A stretch of 14,386 nt of DNA from DAINPP01 sp036743375. Lineage in GTDB: Bacteria > Thermotogota > Thermotogae > MWEM01. Under the pieces are notes generated by a model. It ran no database searches. It was not told the origin of the DNA and was given only the letters and a program-made list of their open reading frames with translations. The stretch spans positions 1 through 14,386 of the forward strand of contig DAINPP010000064.1 of assembly GCA_036743375.1 (NCBI GenBank), written 5' to 3'. The number at the start of each line of letters is the position of its first letter. Positions within the stretch are counted from its first letter, which is position 1. This document shows, one piece after another, positions 7,939-14,386 of this stretch. The position numbers and the translations under genes were made by a program.

Positions 7939-8307
7939 ATGAAAACTACAAGAAATTTTCTGTTTGTAAGTTTTTTAGTTTTTTTTGTTGTTATTTTTAC
8001 AGCAGCAGGATGCCCATTATTTCAATATCAGAATATCGGCACGTTTATAGAAATTCAAAATGAAACCTCTGAGACCATTCGTGTTATGGTACTTGATACT
8101 GAAAAGATGCCAATTGGCAGCTATTATGAGATTAAACCGGGTGAAAGCGATCAGATCAGAGCAACGACTGATAGTGATTATATTAGTATCAGTAAAGAAA
8201 ATGGTGATGTATGGCATTATACTGCCGGTGGAGAAGATCTTACTGAAATCATTTTTGAAAGTAAAGTGATCGTCGTCAACGGTACAAATGGATATTGGGA
8301 GACTTAG
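7939..8307 (+). CDS. Small putative lipoprotein, tandem paralogue 1, unknown function
   Basis: 122 residues. Hydrophobic signal segment (about 7-23) ending in TAAGC, with the candidate lipidated Cys at 25. Ala at the -3 position is tolerated but unusual for a lipobox. The mature part (about 98 residues) is predicted mostly beta: FIEIQNET near the start, a MPIG turn, WHYTAGG at 92-98, and a VIVVNGTNGYWE end. I do not recognise a family. The start is the ATG at 7939 with AGAGGTGA 8 nt upstream; a GTG at 7927 lies inside that ribosome site and is rejected. The next gene is a paralogue of equal length with the same leader, so the pair arose by tandem duplication. Codon use is more AT-rich than in the thi genes. 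Confidence 0.8.
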   Translation: MKTTRNFLFVSFLVFFVVIFTAAGCPLFQYQNIGTFIEIQNETSETIRVMVLDTEKMPIGSYYEIKPGESDQIRATTDSDYISISKENGDVWHYTAGGEDLTEIIFESKVIVVNGTNGYWET

Positions 8308-8409
8308 ATTCAACTATTCACTAGTTCATATAGCCTCCATCTCTGAAATGGTTTCTGCTGATAGGTGTTCATTGTCAAGATGATGATGAAAAGGCAGCGA
8401 TTTGTCATG

Positions 8410-8418
8410 TGCTATAAT
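8410..8418 (+). promoter_or_regulatory. Extended -10 promoter of second lipoprotein gene
   Basis: TG-C-TATAAT at 8410-8418 is a consensus extended -10 placed 30 nt before the ATG. No good -35 is at 16-18 bp, which extended -10 promoters tolerate. Confidence 0.6.
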
Positions 8419-8448
8419 ATTAATAACGAAGAATAAGAGGTGAGCTTT

Positions 8449-8817
8449 ATGAAAATAATATCGAAAAATCTTCTGTTTGTCTGTGTTTTAATTTTCTTTG
8501 TGGTGGTTTTCTCTGCTGCGGGTTGTCCGATGTCACAGGCTCAGGACCATGTCGTTATGGAAATTCAAAATGATACTGATGATGTTATTCATATTCAGTT
8601 GGTTAGTCGGGAATTGATTCCGCTTGGAGCAGAGAAGGTTCTTCAGCCGGATGGAAGTGTACGGGTTGCATCCAGCAATGAGGGTGATTTTATAAGTGTC
8701 AGCGATGAAGATGATTCCCCTTGGCATTATACGGCTGGAGGCAGTGATCAGGTTGATATAACGGTCGAATCCGTCGTTCTGGTAGTAAACGATACGAACG
8801 GTTATTGGGAAAATTAG
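8449..8817 (+). CDS. Small putative lipoprotein, tandem paralogue 2, unknown function
   Basis: 122 residues, the same length as its upstream neighbour and roughly 40-50% identical by eye. Signal segment ends SAAGC, candidate lipidated Cys26. Shared blocks: MEIQN-D/E-T near the mature N terminus, an I-P-L/I-G turn, an ISVS strand, WHYTAGG at exactly the same place (92-98), and V-L/I-VVN-x-TNGYWE at the C terminus. The ATG at 8449 is preceded by the same 13-nt block AATAAGAGGTGAG (8432-8444) found before paralogue 1 (7919-7931). The mature part is more acidic than in paralogue 1. It has its own promoter. Probably an envelope lipoprotein facing the periplasm or outside; function unknown. Confidence 0.8.
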   Translation: MKIISKNLLFVCVLIFFVVVFSAAGCPMSQAQDHVVMEIQNDTDDVIHIQLVSRELIPLGAEKVLQPDGSVRVASSNEGDFISVSDEDDSPWHYTAGGSDQVDITVESVVLVVNDTNGYWEN

Positions 8818-8843
8818 ATTACTGGATTATTCAATCCAGTAAT
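8818..8843 (-). terminator. Hairpin between convergent genes
   Basis: A perfect 11-bp stem ATTACTGGATT / AATCCAGTAAT (8818-8828 with 8833-8843), loop ATTC. It begins one base after the plus-strand lipoprotein stop, and its right arm encodes the last residues of the minus-strand gene. On the minus strand it is followed by CTAATTTTCC, a modest U run; on the plus strand there is no U tract. Most likely it ends the minus-strand transcript. Confidence 0.55.
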
Positions 8844-9832
8844 CCGTTATCGTTGTAAAAAATTTTGTCGAACTTGTTGTAGTATTGATTTTTTCCATCA
8901 TAGTCCAACGCGCAGATGAGGCTCCATTGTTTAATATAGTCTTCAACCTGATCTGGTTTTAATAGTGAGAGTGTCATCAGTGCCGTTTTTGATTTCACGC
9001 ATGAATCGGTGATTACCATCCCCCAATTATACAGGGATTGAGTATATTCACCGTTGATTGGGTTGATCTCTCTTGTCGTTCCTCTCCAGATAGACCCACC
9101 CCCGAGATAAACGATTTCGTCCTCTCCGTTAACGGGTATCTGATCCATCCAGTCTGTCGAGCCATTTCTTCTTCCGAAGATACATAGATTTCTGCCAACC
9201 TGAATGTATCCGGTCTGCTTTTCATCTCTCTCAAGAATAAAACTTTTGATCGCGTCCATGGCATATGGAAGAGCGATGGGTCTGAGGTATAGTTTTACGT
9301 TGTTGTAGAATCTGAGTGTTTGCTCTTCGGTAAACTGTACGTTGAAAAATCCCACATGTTCAAGCTGATTATCGATAGCCTCTTCACTTGGTATTTTTTC
9401 GTTTTCATACAATAAGGCGATATTTCCTATTGTATAATCATAAAGCCCTTTTGAAGATTCCGCGATGGCATTCAGTTCTTTTATCAGAGTGGTTGTTTCT
9501 TCATCAAACGAAAATACTTTTCCATCTTCATAGTCATCAAGTGGAAAGATCCCATATTGATCGGTGTATTTTTCATACACTCTTCTGAATTCTGCAAACG
9601 CTTCTTCCGCTATTCTGTCTGCACTCGATGTCTTTTGTATGATTAGTCGCATTTTCAACCCCATAAACTCATCTTCATAGTCTTCGTAGAGAACGGTGTT
9701 TACCGTGGTGATGACATAGGCCACAATTAACAGGACCGCTATGACGAAGAAGGTGAACATCCAGCTTCTTCTGATTCGTTTGTGTGGATCGATGGATTCT
9801 ATGGCAAAATCTGTTTTTTCTCTGTTGAACAT
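8831..9832 (-). CDS. Membrane-anchored ApbE-like protein, probably catalytically degenerate
   Basis: 333 residues. One N-terminal membrane anchor (about 25-42) after a basic cytoplasmic stretch, so the domain lies outside the inner membrane. The body follows the ApbE (FAD:protein FMN transferase) order: YDYTIGNIALLY (131-142) for the FDiTvgPL block; LRPIALPYAMDAIKSFI (183-199) for the LDLGGIAKGYAVD block; IQVGRNLCIFG (210-220) for the vn-GGD-x-x-x-G block; EINPING (255-261) for HIIDPrTG; and VITDSCVKSKTALMTL (273-288) for the VvA...aDALaTA block. The polar residues that bind FAD and Mg are mostly changed (GGD to GRN, H to E, D to N, AD to KT). It is therefore likely a pseudoenzyme or has a changed activity. 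Start: ATG at 9832 with a purine-rich GGGAAAGGAAAGAG upstream. The family call rests on eye alignment. Confidence 0.65.
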   Translation of the reverse strand: MFNREKTDFAIESIDPHKRIRRSWMFTFFVIAVLLIVAYVITTVNTVLYEDYEDEFMGLKMRLIIQKTSSADRIAEEAFAEFRRVYEKYTDQYGIFPLDDYEDGKVFSFDEETTTLIKELNAIAESSKGLYDYTIGNIALLYENEKIPSEEAIDNQLEHVGFFNVQFTEEQTLRFYNNVKLYLRPIALPYAMDAIKSFILERDEKQTGYIQVGRNLCIFGRRNGSTDWMDQIPVNGEDEIVYLGGGSIWRGTTREINPINGEYTQSLYNWGMVITDSCVKSKTALMTLSLLKPDQVEDYIKQWSLICALDYDGKNQYYNKFDKIFYNDNGLLD

Positions 9833-9854
9833 TTTTCTCTTTCCTTTCCCTTTT

Positions 9855-9937
9855 TAAGTCTCCGCCTATAGCGGGGGTGGAGTTCTGTGAGAACTCATAA
9901 AAGGACTGTTTTACCGAACTTCACCCACACCCCGGTG
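9855..9937 (-). other. Structured region upstream of the ApbE-like gene: leader RNA or IS200/IS605-type end remnant
   Basis: Read on the minus strand, GGGTGAAGTTC (9926-9916) can pair with GAACTCCACCC (9885-9875) with one mismatch. Alternatively GAGTTC/GAACTC (9896-9891 with 9885-9880) forms a local hairpin. A third stem, CCGC-TATAG-GCGG, lies at the 3' side (about 9875-9863). The arrangement fits a leader with mutually exclusive folds. It also resembles, from memory, the right end and omega-RNA of IS200/IS605 transposons, but no tnpA or tnpB frame is present. Confidence 0.35.
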
Positions 9938-9947
9938 GATTCTAAAT

Positions 9948-9980
9948 AAAGAACGGACCTTTGGCCCGTTCTTTTTATTT
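9948..9980 (-). terminator. Intrinsic terminator after oppC
   Basis: A 9-bp stem AAAGAACGG / CCGTTCTTT (9948-9956 with 9966-9974) is extended after one mismatch by CC/GG around a TTT (plus) / AAA (minus) loop. It has T-rich flanks on both sides, so it could act in both directions. It lies about 30 nt past the oppC stop on the minus strand and separates the opp operon from the ApbE-like gene. Confidence 0.85.
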
Positions 9981-10011
9981 CTATGATTTTTCTCGGTAAA
10001 CACTTAACGGA

Positions 10012-11553
10012 TTAATGTCCGAGTGCTCTTGGATCCATTGCGTCTCTCATGGCATCACCAAAGAGATTAAACGCAAGAATGGCGACAAACAGGAACACAC
10101 CTGGTAACAGCAGCCACGGGTACTGTTCAAGAACAGACAGTTTCTGTGCCTGCGCCAACATGAGACCCCAGCTTGATTGCGGTTCCCGGATCCCATACCC
10201 GAGGAAAGACAATCCGGCTTCGCCGAGAATGTATCCCGGAATGGACAATGTTGCTGAAACGATGATATAAGTACTGGTATTCGGAATGATGTGCTTCCAG
10301 ATGATTCTTCCGGTTGGATAACCCATTGCTCGTGCCGCTTCAACATACTCAGACTGTTTGATTGAAAGAACCATCCCTCTGATAACCCTTGACATTCCCG
10401 GCCATCCGATGAACGAGAGGATAACGATGATCATCAGATAGGTGATATTTGACGGCAGGTCCGCCGGGAGGATGGCCCTTAAGGAAATCAGCAGATAAAG
10501 ACTCGGGATGGACATGAGTATTTCCGTTGCCCTCATGAGCACTTCGTCCACCCATCCACCATAGTATCCTGCAACACCACCGAGGAACAATCCGAGTGTG
10601 AAGGTAATGAGTATACCTGCGAACCCTACGGTAAGTGAAACCTGTGAACCGAAGAGAATACGTGTCAGAACGTCTCTTCCGTAGGCATCAGCTCCGAAGA
10701 TATAATATTGAGCCGGGGAATCAACACCAAAGAGATGAATATCCATCGGGATGAATCCTAATAATTTATATTCCCAGCCCTTGACAAACCATTTAATCGT
10801 GAAACGTTTCAGATCAAACTGATTGATAGCAGAAAGATTGACCTTTTTCTTGGAACCGTCTTCGTAGGCAACACTGACCGCGTTTACCCCTTCTTCTATG
10901 CTGACAGACTGAAGTTCTCCGATTCTTGCAACTTTATACGAATAGATGGGATCTTCAAGATAAGTCTTGAGTGTTGCCTGATCGGTAATGGTTTCTGTTC
11001 TGCCGCCCTCTTTCATCATATCTGTCTTTGAAAGCGGGATCATTTCCAGCTCTTCAGTTGATTTCTTTAGAGATCTTTCACTCTTGGAACCGATAGCGGT
11101 TATATTCGATGTGAAAACGAGAGATATGGCTGTAACCCCATCTTTTCCCAGTGTATAATTTATCTTTTCACCATCTGTATTGACCCCTTCGAAATTTTCG
11201 ATGACGGAAGCCGGTTCATAGATTCTCTGATAGGTTACCGGATCTCTGTAACTCATGACATCATAAATATAGGGTGCTACCAGTTTGTCCTCATATTTCC
11301 AGTGTACTTCAGAAGGTGGAGCAAATGTTCTGTCCGTATACTGCTGATAAGGATTTGCCGGTGAAAAGAAATCTGCAAACAGCATCAAAACATAAAGGAT
11401 CAGCAGAATGACAAGTGATATTCTTCCAGCCCTATGTTTTCTGAATGCTCTGACAAGCAGTTTCCACCTGCTCATATATTCTACTTCAAATGATTCATCC
11501 AAATTTTCCTGTGTAATTTCTGCTGGTTTTTTCTGTGCTTTTTTCTCTGCCAT
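10012..11553 (-). CDS. oppC: OppC/DppC-type ABC permease with enlarged extracytoplasmic insertion
   Basis: 513 residues, against about 300 for ordinary OppC. One membrane segment (about 44-63), then a long extracytoplasmic region to about 280. The core permease starts at IFGADAYGRDVLTRILFG (about 284-301), the conserved GTD-x-GRD-type entry. The EAA loop EYVEAARAMGYPTGRIIWKHIIPN is at about 402-425 and docks the ATPase. It forms the translocation channel with the OppB-type permease next to it. The extra region holds beta-rich, lysine-rich stretches. Start: an in-frame GTG at 11559 precedes an ATG at 11553; AGGGGGTG is 2 nt from the GTG but 8 nt from the ATG, so the ATG is preferred. It starts 15 nt after the oppB stop. 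No ATPase gene (oppD, oppF) follows; a terminator does. Confidence 0.9.
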   Translation of the reverse strand: MAEKKAQKKPAEITQENLDESFEVEYMSRWKLLVRAFRKHRAGRISLVILLILYVLMLFADFFSPANPYQQYTDRTFAPPSEVHWKYEDKLVAPYIYDVMSYRDPVTYQRIYEPASVIENFEGVNTDGEKINYTLGKDGVTAISLVFTSNITAIGSKSERSLKKSTEELEMIPLSKTDMMKEGGRTETITDQATLKTYLEDPIYSYKVARIGELQSVSIEEGVNAVSVAYEDGSKKKVNLSAINQFDLKRFTIKWFVKGWEYKLLGFIPMDIHLFGVDSPAQYYIFGADAYGRDVLTRILFGSQVSLTVGFAGILITFTLGLFLGGVAGYYGGWVDEVLMRATEILMSIPSLYLLISLRAILPADLPSNITYLMIIVILSFIGWPGMSRVIRGMVLSIKQSEYVEAARAMGYPTGRIIWKHIIPNTSTYIIVSATLSIPGYILGEAGLSFLGYGIREPQSSWGLMLAQAQKLSVLEQYPWLLLPGVFLFVAILAFNLFGDAMRDAMDPRALGH

Positions 11554-11561
11554 ATTCACAA

Positions 11562-11569
11562 CACCCCCT
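11562..11569 (-). promoter_or_regulatory. Ribosome binding site deciding the oppC start
   Basis: AGGGGGTG, overlapping the oppB stop codon, stands 8 nt from the ATG at 11553 and only 2 nt from the GTG at 11559, favouring the shorter protein. Confidence 0.7.
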
Positions 11570-12540
11570 TACTGGAATCTCTTTCTAACTCTCGGATCAA
11601 CTGCAGCAAGCAATAAGTCTGCCGAAAGGTTTCCGAGTACGAGCATCAGTGAACTGAGCAAGAGACTTGCCATAACGAGATACAGATCCTGTGAGTTGAG
11701 TGCCTGAATTGTCAGTCTTCCCATCCCTGGCCAGCTGAATACCTGCTCGGTTAAAACCGCACCACCGAGAAGTGATGAGAGTGTGTATCCGAACATGGTG
11801 ATCAACGGATTAATGGCATTTCTAAGCGCATGCTTGTAAACAACGACTTTTCTTGGCATTCCTTTTGCCCTGGCAAATTCAACATAATCCATCCCCAGCT
11901 GATCGAGAAACTGACCTCTCATCTGTCTCATAACACCGGCAAGTGATGAGAATCCAAGTGTAATGGCGGGACCGGCGACATGCCAGAGATAATCCCCTAT
12001 GGACTGGAAAAAGCCCATTTCCGAGTTGTTGATGGAGGTCATACCACCAATTGGAAACCAGCCTGTTTTGGAAGCCATGTAAAGAAACAACAGTGCAAAG
12101 AAAAAGTTTGGTATTGAAAGACCGATCAATGCAACAACTGAAGCAACCTGGTCCCCCAGTTTGTACTGACGCATTGCGGCAAAGATTCCCAAACCGATTC
12201 CTAGGACCCAACTGATTACAAGTGTTGTAATGCTCAATAATAATGTGGCACCTAATCGACCCCAGATGATATTGTAAACCGGTTGATGATACTGGAAAGA
12301 ATGACCAAAATTACCCTGTAAAACTTGGACCAACCATTTACCGTACTGAACTAATATGTTTTCATTAAAACCAAATTTAATTTCAAGCTGATGAATCGTT
12401 TCCTGTGAATAACTGGGATTCATTCGGAACTGATCCAGGAAGTCACCTGGCGCAGCCTGTATTATGATGAAAGAAAGAAATGAAACACCCAGAATAACCG
12501 GTATTGCCATTATCAATCTTCTTACGATGTACTTGAACAA
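11569..12540 (-). CDS. oppB: OppB/DppB-type ABC permease
   Basis: 323 residues, normal for the family. N-terminal signature FKYIVRRLIMAIPVILGVSFLSFIIIQAAPGD (1-33) with the first membrane helix and the PGD turn; several further helices; EAA loop DYVEFARAKGMPRKVVVYKHALRN at about 218-242; C terminus DPRVRKRFQ. Pairs with the OppC-type subunit to import peptides or, as in several Thermotogota systems of this family, oligosaccharides; the sequence does not tell which. The start codon is TTG (12540-12538), supported by AGGAGG 9 nt upstream and by the exact match of the N terminus to the family. The preceding binding-protein gene is separated by a strong stem-loop. Confidence 0.92.
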   Translation of the reverse strand: MFKYIVRRLIMAIPVILGVSFLSFIIIQAAPGDFLDQFRMNPSYSQETIHQLEIKFGFNENILVQYGKWLVQVLQGNFGHSFQYHQPVYNIIWGRLGATLLLSITTLVISWVLGIGLGIFAAMRQYKLGDQVASVVALIGLSIPNFFFALLFLYMASKTGWFPIGGMTSINNSEMGFFQSIGDYLWHVAGPAITLGFSSLAGVMRQMRGQFLDQLGMDYVEFARAKGMPRKVVVYKHALRNAINPLITMFGYTLSSLLGGAVLTEQVFSWPGMGRLTIQALNSQDLYLVMASLLLSSLMLVLGNLSADLLLAAVDPRVRKRFQ

Positions 12541-12549
12541 AAAACTCTC

Positions 12550-12555
12550 CCTCCT
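12550..12555 (-). promoter_or_regulatory. Strong ribosome binding site for the TTG start of oppB
   Basis: AGGAGG on the minus strand is 9 nt before the TTG. A full-consensus site compensates for the weak start codon. Confidence 0.8.
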
Positions 12556-12574
12556 GCATAAAACGTAAAATTTG

Positions 12575-12620
12575 GATAAATTTAAAATTCACGAGACGGA
12601 CGGAAATCCGTCTCGTGAAT
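12575..12620 (-). terminator. Stem-loop between binding-protein gene and oppB (partial terminator/attenuator)
   Basis: A perfect 14-bp inverted repeat ATTCACGAGACGGA / TCCGTCTCGTGAAT (12587-12600 with 12607-12620) has a 6-nt loop. On the minus strand it is followed by TTTTAAATTT. It begins about 27 nt after the binding-protein stop and ends 47 nt before the oppB start. It probably stops most transcripts or stabilises the upstream message so that binding protein exceeds permease, a known arrangement in binding-protein operons. Confidence 0.85.
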
Positions 12621-12646
12621 CAATTACTATTTATCCTAAAATCAGA

Positions 12647-14371
12647 TTATTTTGCTTCCTTGCAGATTGCGTATACGTTCCAACCCCATGTTGAGAATCC
12701 ACCGATTTCGATGTTCTTCATGTATGTTGGGTAAGCGAACATTCTGAGCTGCTGAACTGTGTAGATTAAAGGAAGGCTTTCTGCTGAAAGAATCTGATAC
12801 TGACTGAAGAGGTCGTATCTTGCATCTTCGTCCATTTCACCTGACTGTTTTTTGAAGATGTCATCAATTTTCCATTCTTCGTAGCTGATGGAATATGTTT
12901 CTTTGTTGATGAAGTCTGCAACTTCTGGTGAATAGTTCCAGAAATGAAGTCCACCTGTGATCTGGCTTACATTTGATCCGCTGTGTGGGTCTGCTCCACC
13001 TGTAAGTCCCATGATCATTGTTTCCCAGTCTCCTGTGTTCATAAGTGCACCAACGAGCGTGTTGAAATCGATAGGATTGAAGACTGCTTCGATTCCGAGC
13101 TGACTGAATGTATCAACGATCAGGTTACATGCCTTTTCTCTTACCTGGTTTCCGGCGTTTGTTGTGAGGTTGAACTTAACAACTGTTCCATCTTCATCAA
13201 CGAGTTTTCCTTCTTCGTTCCAGCCGAATCCGCCTTCTTCGAGAAGTGCCTTTGCAGCATCGATATCGAAGTCGTATGTGTAATCTTCAACGATCGGATC
13301 GTAGAAAGGTGATGCAGGACTTATTGGTCCCCACTGTGGCTGTGCAAGTCCATTGTAGATAACGTCGATCATAGCATCTCTGTCCATTGCTGTTGAGAGT
13401 GCCTGTCTGAACTGAACATTTCTGAACCATTTCTGCTGAATTGTATTTGGTGAGTTGAAGTTAAGTGCAAGGAAGAGTGTGCTGGTTGTTGGTCCGTAAG
13501 GCTTTACGATCCAGTCTTTTTCTGCTTCCTGTGCTTTTACTGCTGGGTAGTCATCTGCTGGTACTGAGAGAAAATCTGTTTCTCCAGCTTCGAACTTGAG
13601 TCTCATTGTGTTCTGATCCTGACAGATAACCCAGATGAACTGATCGAAATATGGAAGCTGATTGTTATCTGCATCATATCTGTAGTAATAAGGGTTCTTT
13701 GTCATAACAACTCTTTCTTCTTCAACGTAATCTGTAACAACAAACGGACCGCTTCCGACGAGTTCATCAACATCTGCTGTTGTCCATTTCTGACTGATTG
13801 TTTCATCTGCTGCTGATTCAGCAAGGATGTGTTTTGGAAGAATATATACGGAACCTACTGTTCTGAGTCCAGGTGCAAATGGCTGTGGATATTCGATCAT
13901 AACAGAGTTCTCTCCAACGAGTTCGACCTTAGGAAGTTTGTCGTTTCCATCTCTGAGAACGTCAATTGTATTTCCTGTTACAAGGCCTTCTACCATAAAC
14001 ACATTGTTGAATGTCCATTCAACATCTTCAGCAGTGAGTGGCTGACCGTCTGACCATTTGATACCGTCTCTCATGTGGAAAATCCAACCGTTTCCGCTTT
14101 CTGTTACTTCGTATGATTTACAAAGGTCTCCACCTCTGACACCAGAGTCAGCATCAAAGTCGATCAATGTGGCAAACATTCTGTCAAGAATGTCAGTGGA
14201 TGATGTTTCCTGTGCTTCTGCCGGGTTGAATGTCTTTGGTCCACCAAGTGTACCAACATAGAATGTTCCACCTGGATTACCGTGTACATCTTCAACGATG
14301 TAATCCGGTTCTGCAAATGCGAAACCTGTAACAAGTAAAACTGCTAACAAAACAAACAAAACTCTCTTCAT
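12647..14371 (-). CDS. oppA: Peptide/oligosaccharide ABC transporter substrate-binding protein (SBP_bac_5 family)
   Basis: 574 residues, usual for the family. Signal peptide MKRVLFVLLAVLLVTGFAFA with cleavage before EPDY; no lipobox, so a soluble periplasmic protein. Family blocks: TFYVGTLGGPKTFNPAEAQETSS at about 36-58; the helix-strand block WIFHMRDGIKWSDGQPLTAEDVEWTFNNV at about 95-124, diagnostic for this family; YILPKHIL near 176; GSGPFVVTDYVEEERVVMTKNPYYY near 205-230; and FRQALSTAMDRDAMIDVIYNG at about 322-342. Captures the ligand and passes it to the permeases encoded downstream. Codons in the parts I checked lean to A/T-ending types (CCA, GCA/GCT, AGA, GGT/GGA), unlike the protease gene, as expected for high expression. 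ATG start with AGGAGG at 14385-14380. The ligand cannot be told from sequence; the promoter lies outside the window. Confidence 0.92.
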   Translation of the reverse strand: MKRVLFVLLAVLLVTGFAFAEPDYIVEDVHGNPGGTFYVGTLGGPKTFNPAEAQETSSTDILDRMFATLIDFDADSGVRGGDLCKSYEVTESGNGWIFHMRDGIKWSDGQPLTAEDVEWTFNNVFMVEGLVTGNTIDVLRDGNDKLPKVELVGENSVMIEYPQPFAPGLRTVGSVYILPKHILAESAADETISQKWTTADVDELVGSGPFVVTDYVEEERVVMTKNPYYYRYDADNNQLPYFDQFIWVICQDQNTMRLKFEAGETDFLSVPADDYPAVKAQEAEKDWIVKPYGPTTSTLFLALNFNSPNTIQQKWFRNVQFRQALSTAMDRDAMIDVIYNGLAQPQWGPISPASPFYDPIVEDYTYDFDIDAAKALLEEGGFGWNEEGKLVDEDGTVVKFNLTTNAGNQVREKACNLIVDTFSQLGIEAVFNPIDFNTLVGALMNTGDWETMIMGLTGGADPHSGSNVSQITGGLHFWNYSPEVADFINKETYSISYEEWKIDDIFKKQSGEMDEDARYDLFSQYQILSAESLPLIYTVQQLRMFAYPTYMKNIEIGGFSTWGWNVYAICKEAK

Positions 14372-14386
14372 AAAAAGTTCCTCCTT

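Noticed and set aside
8308..8448. Additional small gene between the two lipoprotein genes
   Set aside because: No open frame with a ribosome site; only the promoter and leader of the second gene are visible.
9388..9588. Plus-strand open frame inside the ApbE-like gene
   Set aside because: Lies antisense within a supported gene, with no ribosome site or recognisable protein features.
9833..10011. Known metabolite riboswitch (FMN, cobalamin) upstream of the ApbE-like gene
   Set aside because: A GGGTGAAGTTC stretch recalls the FMN element, but the other conserved FMN and cobalamin segments are missing.
12983..13312. Plus-strand 109-residue frame opposite the binding-protein gene
   Set aside because: Antisense shadow caused by the biased codon use of the highly expressed gene; the minus-strand protein has clear family motifs.

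Overview
The window looks like chromosomal DNA of a moderate-GC bacterium with an outer envelope. The style of the peptide-type ABC transporter (a non-lipidated binding protein and an OppC with a long extracytoplasmic insertion) and the thiamine-binding protein suggest a mesophilic Thermotogota, something like Mesotoga or Kosmotoga. This placement is an inference from protein style; there is no rRNA or marker gene to settle it.

Layout. Bases 1-4976 (+) hold the 3' part of a very large secreted protein whose start lies off the left edge. It carries cohesin-like and dockerin-like segments, five fibronectin-III-like repeats, a caspase-like (C14) cysteine peptidase domain and a C-terminal zinc metallopeptidase domain. 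Bases 5118-5245 form a TPP riboswitch with an intrinsic terminator. It controls a thiamine importer made of a binding protein (5258-6229) and a double-length permease (6208-7770), with no ATPase gene beside it. A very AT-rich spacer leads to two tandem paralogous small lipoprotein genes (7939-8307 and 8449-8817) that I cannot assign to a known family. They converge on a membrane-anchored, ApbE-like protein on the minus strand (8831-9832) that seems to have lost the family's catalytic residues. Upstream of that gene is a compact structured region (about 9855-9937) that is either a leader RNA or a remnant of an IS200/IS605-type element end. The right part (10012-14371, minus strand) is an oligopeptide-type ABC operon in the order binding protein, OppB, OppC. 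It has a strong stem-loop between the binding protein and oppB, a terminator after oppC, and again no ATPase genes.

How the parts fit. Both importers lack their ATP-hydrolysing subunits here, so those must be encoded elsewhere or shared with other transporters. The thiamine pair is switched off by thiamine pyrophosphate through premature termination. The stem-loop after the oppA-type gene probably keeps binding protein in excess over the permeases. The most unusual object is the first protein, which joins two unrelated protease folds in one exported polypeptide.
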